From CAVSJA01 sp963728145 (GTDB lineage Bacteria > Bacteroidota > Bacteroidia > Chitinophagales > Chitinophagaceae), in NCBI GenBank assembly GCA_963728145.1, contig CAVSJA010000006.1, positions 372,001 through 436,000 on the forward strand: DNA of 64,000 nt. The letters are read 5' to 3'. Of this stretch, positions 1 to 8,664 are shown in pieces. A program made the translations under genes and the position numbers. Under the pieces are notes generated by a model. The model was not told where the DNA came from. It made no database searches and saw only the letters and a program-made list of their open reading frames with translations. Position 1 is the first letter of the stretch. Each line of letters begins with the position of its first letter.

Positions 1-947
1 TCAATACACCGGTTGGTTTAACTGGCTTCACTATAAAGAATATTAAAGATCTCCATGCTGTTCGAACTGATAAGGAAGGCAAAGTTTTGTATGATGTGAT
101 CTATACTGTTGCACCCGATACGGGATTTAATACGCTTCCTATCAATCATCGAATGGGCTACCGGATCAATGATCCCATGAGAGACTCGGTTGAGATCATA
201 TTTCTCGGTTGTAGCTTCACGTTTGCAACTGGCGTAAGCGATACGGCAACGATGGCCTATCGATTGGGAAAGGAATTACAATACAATACACTCAACTATG
301 GCAGCCCGGGCTGGGGTATCCATCAAGCTTACCAGGTTTTCACTCATAAATACCAGAATATACCTGATCATAAGAAACGAATTTTCGTTTATACGTTCAT
401 ACCAGACCATTTACTTCGTGCAAAATGCATTTACACCTGGTGTCTGAACGACCCCTATTTTGAAGTAGCAAATGATTCATTGCAATTCAAAGGCACGGCA
501 TATAAAAATGCCGGTCCCGCAAAATCGCAGGTAATAGTCAGACTACTTAGTCTAAACCGCAGCCTATCGTTTGTTTCAGATATTGGAAACAATATTATTC
601 AGCAAAAAGGTGCAACCAATGTAAAGGACGAAGATTATAAAAGAGGTGAGCTTATGTTGAGCACAATGGTGGAGACAGCTAGTGAACGAGGTGATAAGGT
701 CATAATACTTCATTGGGATGACTATATCGGAATGAAGAATCCAAATGGCGGCTATTTTATTGATCCGGCCCGGGTGGTCCCAATAATGGAAAAATTGAAA
801 GAGAAGGGGGCTACAATTGTACCTGTTTCCGGGTTTTTTGACTTCTCTTCAAAGGATAATTTAATCCCCCAGGATAACCATCCCAGCGGGCATGGAAATG
901 CATTGGTGGCCTCGAAACTGGCGGAAATAATTCGCGGATATCCCTAA
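1..947 (+). CDS. SGNH/GDSL-like hydrolase, 5' end cut by window edge
   Basis: The frame is open from the left edge (first full codon at base 3) to the stop at 945-947, so the true start lies outside the window; the TTG at 87 is only an internal codon. A glycine-cysteine-serine motif (GCSFTFATGV) resembles block I of SGNH hydrolases, in which the Ser is the nucleophile, and a C-terminal DNHPSGHGN resembles the block V Asp-x-x-His. SGNH proteins are esterases or acyl hydrolases; a role in acyl turnover on exported glycans is possible but not shown here. No signal peptide can be judged because the N-terminus is missing. The following 240 bp (948-1186) hold nothing I recognise. Confidence 0.65.
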   Translation, partial: NTPVGLTGFTIKNIKDLHAVRTDKEGKVLYDVIYTVAPDTGFNTLPINHRMGYRINDPMRDSVEIIFLGCSFTFATGVSDTATMAYRLGKELQYNTLNYGSPGWGIHQAYQVFTHKYQNIPDHKKRIFVYTFIPDHLLRAKCIYTWCLNDPYFEVANDSLQFKGTAYKNAGPAKSQVIVRLLSLNRSLSFVSDIGNNIIQQKGATNVKDEDYKRGELMLSTMVETASERGDKVIILHWDDYIGMKNPNGGYFIDPARVVPIMEKLKEKGATIVPVSGFFDFSSKDNLIPQDNHPSGHGNALVASKLAEIIRGYP

Positions 948-1186
948 CAGTCATTAGCTAAGTGTAAGGTCCTTTTGGTTTTGAACATATGCCTCTCCGT
1001 TAGTCCTCAAGGAGTTAGGTCCAGAATTCAAATGAATGTCCCAACTTCATCGTTTTGTCCACTACACGTTGATTATCAATAGTTAACAAAGTCCCAAAAA
1101 TAGGCTTTACCATACTTGCACAGCAATTTTAAACCGCTATTTTCGTTTTTCATCAGCTGGACTTATTTCATCAAAACCGTCGCATT

Positions 1187-1309
1187 ATGAAAATTACAAA
1201 GATCATTCTCTGTATGGCGTTAATTGCTTTCCTGGCATCCTGTGCCAGAGCTATAACCCCTTTTGAGGCCGCAAATGGTAAAGCCAGATGTGGTAGGACA
1301 ATCCGGTAA
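1187..1309 (+). CDS. Micro-lipoprotein of 40 residues
   Basis: An ATG-started frame encodes a short basic N-terminus, a hydrophobic stretch and a lipobox (LASC, Cys at residue 19), leaving a mature peptide of only about 22 residues with a second Cys and several basic residues (TPFEAANGKARCGR). The gene ends 6 bp before the convergent lipoprotein gene at 1316-2356. It is below the size most gene callers accept. The lipobox and clean start support it; I know of no function. A second micro-lipoprotein of similar style lies at 18982-19155. Confidence 0.55.
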   Translation: MKITKIILCMALIAFLASCARAITPFEAANGKARCGRTIR

Positions 1310-1315
1310 TTTCCT

Positions 1316-2356
1316 TTAGTCTTTATTGAAACTGTTGAAAGCAGCCTTGAGCTGGCTTGGATTATATTGTCTGATCTTAACTGAATCAAGCTGGTTCAAT
1401 ATTATCGTTGGCTCAAGGCTCTTTAGATTGGATTGAATGAATCCTGCAAGTCTGCTTACCATGGCAGTGTCCCAACCAGGGTATTTGATCTGGTCGCCGG
1501 TTTTAAGGTAATTGAGCCTAACAACTGTGTCATTGATTACCTCAAAATGATTAGTGGTTTTAGTTGCTTCAGGATGTTCGCCAGCAATGCGACAGACTTT
1601 ATCATTCATCCAAACAGAGTCGGGTAATCCGGAAATCGCACCTATTACGGCGCCGTTTCGGAATACCACAGGATCATTGAATAAAGGCAATAACAGATCC
1701 AATTCAATTGGGTAATCTTTTATTAAGTCGGGTTTGAATTCTTCGTTCTGTACATCAAGTGTATAAACTGCTCTTTTAACTGGTGGTATTCCATACTGAA
1801 CGCTATTCTCCACCTGGCGTGGTCGCACAGCTACTGTAATCTGCTTATTGGTAAAGAATGGAAGTATTTCCATGTATTGCAACAAATCAAAGTATTTCTC
1901 TTTAGAAGCCACTGACCAGTCACAATCGATATGAATAATCTTTTCATTTATGATGTCAAACTGATCAAGCCTGGTTTTTAATAGCATCATTATACGGTCT
2001 GCCAGGGCATTGATCCGGTCAGGGTTGACCTTTTCCAACAAATCATTATTGATATAAAGCACCGGTACGATTTCGATCCCTGAGCTTTTCAACCATTTCA
2101 AAGAAGCGGTGTCGAATTCAACCTGGGCAAGTGGCAATGGCCTTTGTTGCCATTCATTGAACACAACATCGAAGATTTTTATATAGACCAGGTCTGTATT
2201 GGTTTGCAGCAGGAGTTCCCTCCGGAATTCATCAAATTGAACGTGATTTGTTCTTACCAGAAATGCGTTTTTCGGCTTGCCCTGTTCACCGCAAGAATTG
2301 AGAAGAAAAAACAAATAGCATAGTGCAAATGATAATTTGATCCGGCGAAGCTTCAT
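1316..2356 (-). CDS. Lipoprotein of unknown function, possible TIM-barrel fold
   Basis: The 346-residue product starts with a signal peptide ending in a lipobox (LLNSCGEQ, Cys about 22), so it should be anchored in a membrane. The mature part has alternating hydrophobic strands (VYIKIFDVVF, IVPVLYINND, IIHIDCDW) spaced as in a glycosidase-like barrel, with acidic residues at strand ends. The motif IHIDCDWS followed by KEKYFDLLQYM is reminiscent of DUF3142-type proteins, but I am not certain of that family. It is convergent with the micro-lipoprotein gene and diverges from the PhoD-like gene at 2400, with only 43 bp between the two starts. Confidence 0.6.
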   Translation of the reverse strand: MKLRRIKLSFALCYLFFLLNSCGEQGKPKNAFLVRTNHVQFDEFRRELLLQTNTDLVYIKIFDVVFNEWQQRPLPLAQVEFDTASLKWLKSSGIEIVPVLYINNDLLEKVNPDRINALADRIMMLLKTRLDQFDIINEKIIHIDCDWSVASKEKYFDLLQYMEILPFFTNKQITVAVRPRQVENSVQYGIPPVKRAVYTLDVQNEEFKPDLIKDYPIELDLLLPLFNDPVVFRNGAVIGAISGLPDSVWMNDKVCRIAGEHPEATKTTNHFEVINDTVVRLNYLKTGDQIKYPGWDTAMVSRLAGFIQSNLKSLEPTIILNQLDSVKIRQYNPSQLKAAFNSFNKD

Positions 2357-2399
2357 GAATATATTTGTTTAATTACTTTGCAAGCTACAATTCCAGATT

Positions 2400-3761
2400 A
2401 TGCGAACCATACTAATGCTGCTTATTCCGGTTTTCTTTTTATTCAATGCTTATTTTTCCCAGGCACAATTGGTTTCGGGCCCCATGCCCGGTCATATTGA
2501 ACTTCGCACTGCCAAGATATGGGTAGAAGTAAAGCCTGGTACGCAGGTAGATCTTTGGTATTGGAAAAAAGCTGCGCCACAGTCTGCACAAAAACTCTCC
2601 TCGACCGCTTCAGCAACAGCATGGTTTGGTCCCATAGTATTCGACATGGTCGGATTGGAATTCAATACTACCTACGAATATGCAATTTCAATAAACAACA
2701 GGTCAGGCAAGAAACCTACGGCTGCCGATGGCGAAGTAACCACCCAGGATCTTTGGCAGTATCGTAAACCTGTACCCGATTTTAATTTCCTCATGGGAAG
2801 CTGTGCATACACTAACGAACCTTTTTTTGACAGACCGGGTACACCATATGGAAAGGACAGTTCGATTTTTGAAACAATGTCAAAAGAAAAATCAAGTTTC
2901 ATGTTATGGCTGGGGGACAACTGGTATACACGCGAAGCGGATTATTTCAGTGATTGGGGTATGTGGTATCGCGCAAGTCATGACCGTAGTGTTAGACAGC
3001 TTCAGAAATTCCTTAAATCAATGCCACATTATGCAATATGGGATGATCACGATTATGGTCCGAATAATGCTGATAAGAGTTTTGTATTGAAGGAAACAAG
3101 TCGCAAAGTGTTTATGAATTATTGGGCCAATCCATCTTATGGTGAAGACAATAAAGGCATTTATTCAAAAGTTTCTTATAATGATTGTGATTTCTTCTTA
3201 ATGGATGATCGTTTTTTCCGAAGTGCAGATGACATGGAGCCCTATCTTCTTTCTCAACCCAATTCAGAAAAGCGCATGTGGGGGCAGGTGCAAATGCAAT
3301 GGTTAAAGAATTCGTTGATCCAAAGCAGGGCACCATTCAAATTCATCGTCACAGGCAGCCAGGTGTTGAACACTGCATCAATTTTTGATTGCATGCAGAA
3401 ATATCCCGTTGAATTTTCAGAGCTCATGGGTTTTCTAAGTGCGGAAAAAGTGAACGGTGTGATATTTCTCACAGGCGATCGTCATCATAGTGAGGTAATA
3501 AAATATGAGAGACCAGGTGAATACACTTTATTTGATATCACCAGTTCACCTTTGACTTCCAGTCCGGGAAAAGCAACCGGAAAGGAAAAGGACAACGCTC
3601 AACGCGTACCAGGAACGCTTATTGAAGTGCAGAACTATTCCCGCATTACCATTTCAGGAAAAGTGGGCGAAAGAAGATTGATCCTTGAATATCTTGGTGT
3701 GAAAGGGGAGAAGCTCGGCGAATGGAGCATTGGTGAAAAAGACCTGAGAGTGGTACGATAG
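2400..3761 (+). CDS. PhoD-like alkaline phosphatase family protein
   Basis: The 453-residue product begins with a signal peptide (cleavage probably after FSQAQ), followed by a short beta-sandwich N-terminal domain and a metallophosphatase domain. Visible PhoD-type motifs are FLMGSCAY, WLGDNWY, AIWDDHDYGPN, FIVTGSQVLN and FLTGDRHHSE; these Asp, Asn and His residues are metal ligands in the family. It likely hydrolyses phosphodiesters or phosphomonoesters in the periplasm or at the surface. The length is usual for PhoD-like proteins of Bacteroidota. It stands 51 bp before the next gene in the same direction, so co-transcription is possible. The family assignment is firm; the substrate is not known. 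Confidence 0.9.
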   Translation: MRTILMLLIPVFFLFNAYFSQAQLVSGPMPGHIELRTAKIWVEVKPGTQVDLWYWKKAAPQSAQKLSSTASATAWFGPIVFDMVGLEFNTTYEYAISINNRSGKKPTAADGEVTTQDLWQYRKPVPDFNFLMGSCAYTNEPFFDRPGTPYGKDSSIFETMSKEKSSFMLWLGDNWYTREADYFSDWGMWYRASHDRSVRQLQKFLKSMPHYAIWDDHDYGPNNADKSFVLKETSRKVFMNYWANPSYGEDNKGIYSKVSYNDCDFFLMDDRFFRSADDMEPYLLSQPNSEKRMWGQVQMQWLKNSLIQSRAPFKFIVTGSQVLNTASIFDCMQKYPVEFSELMGFLSAEKVNGVIFLTGDRHHSEVIKYERPGEYTLFDITSSPLTSSPGKATGKEKDNAQRVPGTLIEVQNYSRITISGKVGERRLILEYLGVKGEKLGEWSIGEKDLRVVR

Positions 3762-3812
3762 ACAAAGGAGAGCAATTCTCAAATCCTTATTTTTATATTC
3801 TTAAGCCGGCTG

Positions 3813-4289
3813 ATGACCATTCATTTCGGGTACGATAAAAAGCAGGTCCTTGACGGATTGCGAAGCCATTTTTTCGGCAGGCCCGAAATACGAATCCTGT
3901 TTATCGTCATCAATGTATTTGCTATTCTTTCAGCTGTATTGTATTATTTCAAGCAGATCCAGGCGCTCTCATTCCTTATCTTTTCTCTTCTTTGGTTTGT
4001 TCTTTGGATTACAGTTAGAAGAATTCTTCCGTTGAGTATTTACAAGAAGTCACATACATTCCGAGATACTTTTACCATGAGTTTTGAGGATCGCGGAGTA
4101 ACCTTAAAGACCGATCGTGGAGAGAAACTATGGGATTGGAAAACTTTCAGTGGCTTTAAAGAAACGCTGTATTTTTTTCATCTTTATTTTGATCCCCGGT
4201 CTTTTTTCCTGGTTCCCAAAGATTCTTTTAAGGATATCACTGAGATTCAGGAAGCAAGGCAACTTTTGAGGGATAAGATCGGTAAGTGA
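3813..4289 (+). CDS. YcxB-like family membrane protein
   Basis: A 158-residue protein with two transmembrane helices near residues 28-44 and 50-66, then a cytosolic PH-like beta domain (FTMSFEDRGVTLKTDRGEKLWDW, here cited in part). The layout of two helices followed by a strand-rich segment with a Trp-containing 'W.W..F..F' stretch and an FFLVPKDSF-type ending fits the YcxB-like C-terminal domain family. The function of this family is not established. It follows the PhoD-like gene by 51 bp and precedes the desaturase by 108 bp. Confidence 0.7.
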   Translation: MTIHFGYDKKQVLDGLRSHFFGRPEIRILFIVINVFAILSAVLYYFKQIQALSFLIFSLLWFVLWITVRRILPLSIYKKSHTFRDTFTMSFEDRGVTLKTDRGEKLWDWKTFSGFKETLYFFHLYFDPRSFFLVPKDSFKDITEIQEARQLLRDKIGK

Positions 4290-4397
4290 CAATTAACCTT
4301 TCTAATTCTTTTTTTCTTACCTTGCGAGTATTCCAACTTAATATCCTACCCACTATTCTTGCATATCTACAATTATTACTTGAAAACATTTTAACGC

Positions 4398-5483
4398 ATG
4401 CCAAAAGTATCGTTCATCCGAAGGGATAATCAATTTTATTCCTCGTTGAAAAATGAAGTAGAAAGGTATTTCACTGAAAATAAAATCCGGAAAACCGGCA
4501 ATTGGAAATTATATTTGAAGTCTTTGATATTGATTCCAGCTGCAATTGGCTTATATGTAGCATTATTAACAATTCAAATTCCTGTTTTCCCTGCCATCTT
4601 AATGAGCGCATTGCTAGGGTTTATATTAGCCCTTATCGGGTTTAATGTAATGCATGATGCCTGTCATGAAAGTTTTTCAAGAAAAAAATGGGTGAATGAG
4701 GTCTTCGGTCTCAGTATGAATGCGCTAGGCGGAAATGCTTTTATCTGGAAGTTCAAACATAATATCGTTCACCATACTTATACTAATGTTGATGGAGTTG
4801 ATGAAGATATTGTCAGAACACCATTTATCCGCATGTGTTCAACGCAACAATGGAGACCCGCCCACCGGTTCCAGCATTATTATATGATTTTTCTCTACAG
4901 CATTTCTACCTTGTTATGGGTTTTTATGATGGATTTTCAGAAGTATTTCGGACGAAAAGTTCTGGATACTCCATTACAGAAAATGAGCAAGGCTGATCAT
5001 AGCATATTCTGGTTAAGTAAATTCCTGTATGCTTTATTTTATATTGCTATACCTGTTTATGCAGTGGGTTGGCAGGCATGGGCAATTGGTTTCACGGCCA
5101 TGCATTTATTGCTTGGATTTGTTCTGGCCATTGTTTTTCAATTAGCGCATGTAGTTGAACATACGGAATTCGAAGTGGTAGGAAATGATGAAAAGAAGAT
5201 TGAGAATGAGTGGGCCATTCACCAGGTGAAAACAACTGCAGATTTCTCCCCCAGAAACAAATTGATCTCCTGGATGGTTGGGGGATTGAATTACCAGATC
5301 GAACACCATCTATTTCCACGGGTGAGCCATATTCATTACCCGAAACTCAGCAAGATCGTACAACAAACCTGTCAAAAATTTCAATTACCCTACAATCGTT
5401 ATGATAGATTGGGTCAGGCCGTTGCTTCTCATTTTCGGATGATGAAGATGCTCGGACAAAAACCAGCGGAAATGCAAATGTGA
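4398..5483 (+). CDS. Acyl-lipid / acyl-CoA fatty acid desaturase
   Basis: A membrane-bound di-iron desaturase of 361 residues. All three histidine boxes are present: HDACH at 86-90, HNIVHH at 121-126 and QIEHH at 300-304. The Gln-initiated third box is typical of front-end or linoleoyl-CoA-type desaturases. Hydrophobic segments near 40-80, 165-180 and 205-255 form the membrane core. The enzyme should introduce a double bond into membrane-lipid acyl chains using O2 and an electron carrier; the ferredoxin-NADP reductase at 60004-60786 could supply electrons, but that is speculation. The gene ends where a 7-nt-period inverted array begins. Confidence 0.9.
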   Translation: MPKVSFIRRDNQFYSSLKNEVERYFTENKIRKTGNWKLYLKSLILIPAAIGLYVALLTIQIPVFPAILMSALLGFILALIGFNVMHDACHESFSRKKWVNEVFGLSMNALGGNAFIWKFKHNIVHHTYTNVDGVDEDIVRTPFIRMCSTQQWRPAHRFQHYYMIFLYSISTLLWVFMMDFQKYFGRKVLDTPLQKMSKADHSIFWLSKFLYALFYIAIPVYAVGWQAWAIGFTAMHLLLGFVLAIVFQLAHVVEHTEFEVVGNDEKKIENEWAIHQVKTTADFSPRNKLISWMVGGLNYQIEHHLFPRVSHIHYPKLSKIVQQTCQKFQLPYNRYDRLGQAVASHFRMMKMLGQKPAEMQM

Positions 5484-5488
5484 TTTAT

Positions 5489-5651
5489 TTGATTGTTTAA
5501 TGGTTTTATTGTTGGGTTTTTTGCCGGTGAAATACTTTAATAACTGTTCACTCATGGTTTATTAAACTAATTGCGAGATTGAAATCTTGCATCCTGAGCC
5601 AACTTGCCAAGAATAGGCCCAGCAATCAAACCATCAATCCATCAAACAATT
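5489..5651. repeat. Inverted array of ~7-nt words between convergent genes
   Basis: The left arm (about 5490-5515) has degenerate copies of a GATTGTTT/AATGGTTT-type word. The right arm (about 5619-5651) reads as the reverse complement (CAATCAAACCATCAATCCATC), and about 100 bp separates them. The right arm runs into the stop of gldB. It belongs to the set of similar structures in this window, though this one is among the more degraded. It may act as a bidirectional hairpin between the convergent desaturase and gldB genes. Confidence 0.5.
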
Positions 5652-6668
5652 TTATTTGGGTTTGTACTTGCTCTCCTCAAAAATCTTTCTTGCATCCGTT
5701 TGCAACAATTGGGGAAGCTTGATAGTTGGATTTTTTTCCATCCACTTGTTTACGATTTGCCAGCCGACAAATACTCCTATCGAACCGGGAGCGCCTTCAC
5801 CGAATTCGGGTGTGTTGGGGCCTTCTTCGAGGTAGTATTTATGGACATTGGCATCGATACTGTTAAGTAAATTATTGGTAAGGAAGAAATTCCAGATTAG
5901 TCCTTCATTTTTAAAGCAACCTTGCAATTGATTTGCAGTGTAACCGATCTTCAGGCTATCTGCTGTTTCAGGTAGTAATTTATCGAGAACATAGAGTTCT
6001 TTCCCTCTTTCCACCATTCCCTCTACAAGAGCTCTGCTTCCCTGTGTTGGTGGATAAATGTCGTTAATGATATTTTTCATGGAGTTTACGGGAATATATT
6101 CAGGACTGAATCGCCTTGAGATATAGGCAGGATAAGTCGTCTGTCCCATTTCAGTATTGTAAAGGAAGAAATCCTTACCCATATAAGAATGTAGCCCGAT
6201 TGCAAGGCCTTCGCTGGCCAATACATTTCCAAATCCGTCAATCGGACCAATGAAGGTTATAATCCGTTCTGGTGTACGATAACTCGGGAAATAGTACTTC
6301 ACGTATTGCAACCCTTTTTTTACTTCTTTCTCTGAGTTATCAAAATCACGAAACCTGGTTTCAGCGGAATCATAGATTGGCTTATAGGTTGAAATAAAAC
6401 TTTTGATCCCATTTTGGGCAATGATGCTTGTATCAATTTGTGCCGGCAATCCAAGAATGCCTGTTATAAAATCCTGTGAGAATTCAGGGTATTTGTTTTT
6501 CAACTCCCGCAAAGAAGGAATTAATTGATTGGTATCAACCTTAAAGAAATCTCTTTCAAAACGCCTGGTTTCAAGTTTTACATCAATACCGGAAACATCA
6601 GGTGCATCACTTTCGCTACAGGCTGTTAACAGGAAAAATGGAAGAACAAATAACAATATTTTTCGCAT
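5652..6668 (-). CDS. gldB: Gliding motility lipoprotein GldB
   Basis: A 338-residue lipoprotein. The start at 6668 is preferred over the upstream 6707 because it gives a compact signal peptide with a lipobox (FFLLTACSES). The sequence has features I associate with GldB: a FERDFF segment soon after the lipobox, FIGPIDGFGN, and a C-terminal GVFVGWQIVNKWM. GldB is required for gliding and for function of the type IX secretion machinery in Flavobacterium; its biochemical role is unclear. The divergent neighbour is nadE, an arrangement I recall as common in this phylum. A T9SS substrate at 61548-64000 in the same window agrees with a functional T9SS. Confidence 0.88.
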   Translation of the reverse strand: MRKILLFVLPFFLLTACSESDAPDVSGIDVKLETRRFERDFFKVDTNQLIPSLRELKNKYPEFSQDFITGILGLPAQIDTSIIAQNGIKSFISTYKPIYDSAETRFRDFDNSEKEVKKGLQYVKYYFPSYRTPERIITFIGPIDGFGNVLASEGLAIGLHSYMGKDFFLYNTEMGQTTYPAYISRRFSPEYIPVNSMKNIINDIYPPTQGSRALVEGMVERGKELYVLDKLLPETADSLKIGYTANQLQGCFKNEGLIWNFFLTNNLLNSIDANVHKYYLEEGPNTPEFGEGAPGSIGVFVGWQIVNKWMEKNPTIKLPQLLQTDARKIFEESKYKPK

Positions 6669-6732
6669 GGGTTTCAAACGAATTTGGTTCGGAATTGTTG
6701 TTATCAAAACTAGCGGGAATAGTTAATTGTTG

Positions 6733-6840
6733 GAGGGATTTTGGAATTTGTATTTGGGAATTAGGAATTAGGAATGCAGAACCAAATCCTACTTACCAAT
6801 TCCCAATTCCCAATCCCCAATTCCCAATTCCCAATTCCTC
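6733..6840. repeat. Inverted array of 7-nt words in a divergent promoter region
   Basis: The left arm (6733-6776) holds GGAATTA-type words and the right arm (about 6795-6840) holds the reverse complement (CCAATTC repeated about six times). The unit is 7 nt with a few substitutions. Unlike most others in the window, this array lies between two divergent genes (gldB and nadE), so it cannot simply be a terminator. The right arm ends 4 bp before the -7 box of nadE. Confidence 0.7.
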
Positions 6841-6843
6841 CCC

Positions 6844-6851
6844 TAACTTTG
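6844..6851 (+). promoter_or_regulatory. Bacteroidota -7 box of nadE
   Basis: TAACTTTG matches the Bacteroidota -7 consensus TAnnTTTG exactly. It ends only 4 bp before the ATG at 6856, so the transcript would start at or within a few bases of the start codon and be essentially leaderless. No clear -33 TTG is visible, because the expected position falls inside the CCAATTC array. Confidence 0.45.
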
Positions 6852-6855
6852 GATT

Positions 6856-8568
6856 ATGAAGATAGCGTTAGCTCAGCAGAACTATCATATCGGCAATTTC
6901 GAAGAAAATACCAGAAAGATCATTGATGCGATAGAAAAAGCGAGGAAAGAGGGAGCTGACCTGGTGGTATTTACAGAATTATGCATTTGCGGTTATCCTC
7001 CGCGCGATTTCCTGGAGTTTAAAGATTTCATCCAGCGTTGCTACGATGCAGTTGACCGCATCAAGGAACACTCAGCGGATATCGGAGTGATAATTGGTTC
7101 TCCAGCCATCAATCCGAATAAAGAGGGAAAAGATCTCTTCAATGCTGCCTGGTTCTTATACGAAAAAAAGATTATCGGCATGGCGCATAAAACCCTGCTG
7201 CCTAATTATGATGTATTTGATGAATACCGATATTTCGAACCGGGTTATAATTGGAATGTAATCGAATTCAAAGGAAAAAAAATTGCACTGGTAATATGTG
7301 AGGATATCTGGAACCTCGGAGATAATCCCCTGTACCGCGTTTGTCCAATGGACAAGCTGATGCCGCAAGAACCAGAGATGATCATCAATATTTCTGCCTC
7401 TCCTTTTGACTATGATCATGATGATGATCGGAGAGAAGTAATTCGGGCCAACGTGCTCAAGTATAACCTACCCATGTTCTATTGTAATGTAGTAGGTTCA
7501 CAAACAGAAGTTGTTTTCGATGGCGGCAGCATTGTAATGGATGCCAATGGACATGTTGTAAAAGAATTGAAATATTTCGAGGAAGACTTTGCGATAGTTG
7601 ATTATGATAAGATTTGCAAGGATACAGGCTCAAGAGAAAAGGTTTCTTTGCGTAGTCTTGATAAGGAAATGCGTGTATCGAAGATCAAGGATCCTGAAAA
7701 GATCATCGATTATCTGATTGCTGAAGAAAATATTCGTGAGATCCATGATGCATTGATCCTGGGTATCAGGGATTATTTTATTAAGATGGGATTCAGCAAA
7801 GCTATTATTGGTTCGTCTGGTGGAGTAGACAGTGCAGTAACTCTTGCACTTGCCTGTGAAGCATTGGGGAATGAAAATGTAAGAGCCGTGCTCATGCCTT
7901 CGCCTTATTCATCCGAGCATTCGGTAAAAGACGCGGTGACCCTGAGCAAGAATTTGAAGAATCCATATGATATAATTTCCATTGAAACTATATTTGAATC
8001 TTTCCAGGATACTTTAAAACCGGCCTTCAAAGATTTACCATTTGGAGTTGCAGAAGAAAATATTCAAAGTCGTACCAGGGGTAACCTGCTTATGGCAATG
8101 GCAAATAAATTCGGTTATATCTTACTGAATACTTCCAATAAAAGCGAACTGGCTACAGGATATGGCACGCTGTACGGAGATATGGCGGGAGGCCTAAGCG
8201 TATTAGGTGATGTGTACAAGATGCAGGTCTATGGACTTGCCCGTTATATCAATCGCAGCAAAGAGATCATTCCAAAAAACATTATTGAAAAAGCGCCTTC
8301 TGCTGAACTTAGACCCAATCAAAAAGATAGTGATAGTCTGCCCGACTATCCTATTCTCGATAAAGTCCTGTACCAATACATTGAAAGAAGACAGGCCCCA
8401 AAAGAGATCATTTCATTGGGAATTGATGAAGCGCTGGTTAAAAGAGTTCTCAAGCTGGTAAATACAAACGAATACAAACGAAATCAATTCTGCCCAATCA
8501 TTCGCGTAAGCTGTAAAGCGTTTGGAGTGGGTAGACGTGTGCCGATTGTGGCGAAGTACCTCAGCTGA
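6856..8568 (+). CDS. nadE: Glutamine-dependent NAD+ synthase
   Basis: A 570-residue two-domain enzyme. The N-terminal carbon-nitrogen hydrolase (nitrilase-like glutaminase) domain, residues about 1-270, contains the expected Glu (VVFTELCICGYPPRD), Lys (AHKTLLPNYDVFDE) and Cys (ALVICEDIWN). The C-terminal ATP-pyrophosphatase domain has the P-loop SSGGVDSA near residue 320 and LLNTSNKSELATGYGTLYGD. It makes NAD+ from deamido-NAD+, ATP and glutamine, the last step of NAD biosynthesis. It diverges from gldB. The stop is followed at once by an inverted word array. Confidence 0.95.
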   Translation: MKIALAQQNYHIGNFEENTRKIIDAIEKARKEGADLVVFTELCICGYPPRDFLEFKDFIQRCYDAVDRIKEHSADIGVIIGSPAINPNKEGKDLFNAAWFLYEKKIIGMAHKTLLPNYDVFDEYRYFEPGYNWNVIEFKGKKIALVICEDIWNLGDNPLYRVCPMDKLMPQEPEMIINISASPFDYDHDDDRREVIRANVLKYNLPMFYCNVVGSQTEVVFDGGSIVMDANGHVVKELKYFEEDFAIVDYDKICKDTGSREKVSLRSLDKEMRVSKIKDPEKIIDYLIAEENIREIHDALILGIRDYFIKMGFSKAIIGSSGGVDSAVTLALACEALGNENVRAVLMPSPYSSEHSVKDAVTLSKNLKNPYDIISIETIFESFQDTLKPAFKDLPFGVAEENIQSRTRGNLLMAMANKFGYILLNTSNKSELATGYGTLYGDMAGGLSVLGDVYKMQVYGLARYINRSKEIIPKNIIEKAPSAELRPNQKDSDSLPDYPILDKVLYQYIERRQAPKEIISLGIDEALVKRVLKLVNTNEYKRNQFCPIIRVSCKAFGVGRRVPIVAKYLS

Positions 8569-8571
8569 AGA

Positions 8572-8663
8572 GGTTGATTGGTTGACTGGTTGATTTGTTG
8601 AATGGGTCAAATCGACCAGTGTACAAACTAATCAACTAATTAACCAATCAACCAATCAACTAA
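8572..8663. repeat. Inverted array of GGTTGAT words between convergent genes
   Basis: The left arm (8572-8604) is a run of GGTTGAT/TGGTTGA words, and the right arm (8626-8663) is their reverse complement (CAATCAACCAATCAAC). The arms are only about 20 bp apart and could fold into a long hairpin in transcripts of either strand. The left arm begins 4 bp after the nadE stop and the right arm ends 1 bp before the stop of the caspase-TPR gene, so the array fills the whole convergent gap. Confidence 0.75.
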
Positions 8664-8664
8664 C

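Noticed and set aside
1171..1389. Minus-strand frame of 72 residues overlapping the micro-lipoprotein
   Set aside because: No domain, no signal peptide, and it overlaps the better-supported lipoprotein genes on both sides.
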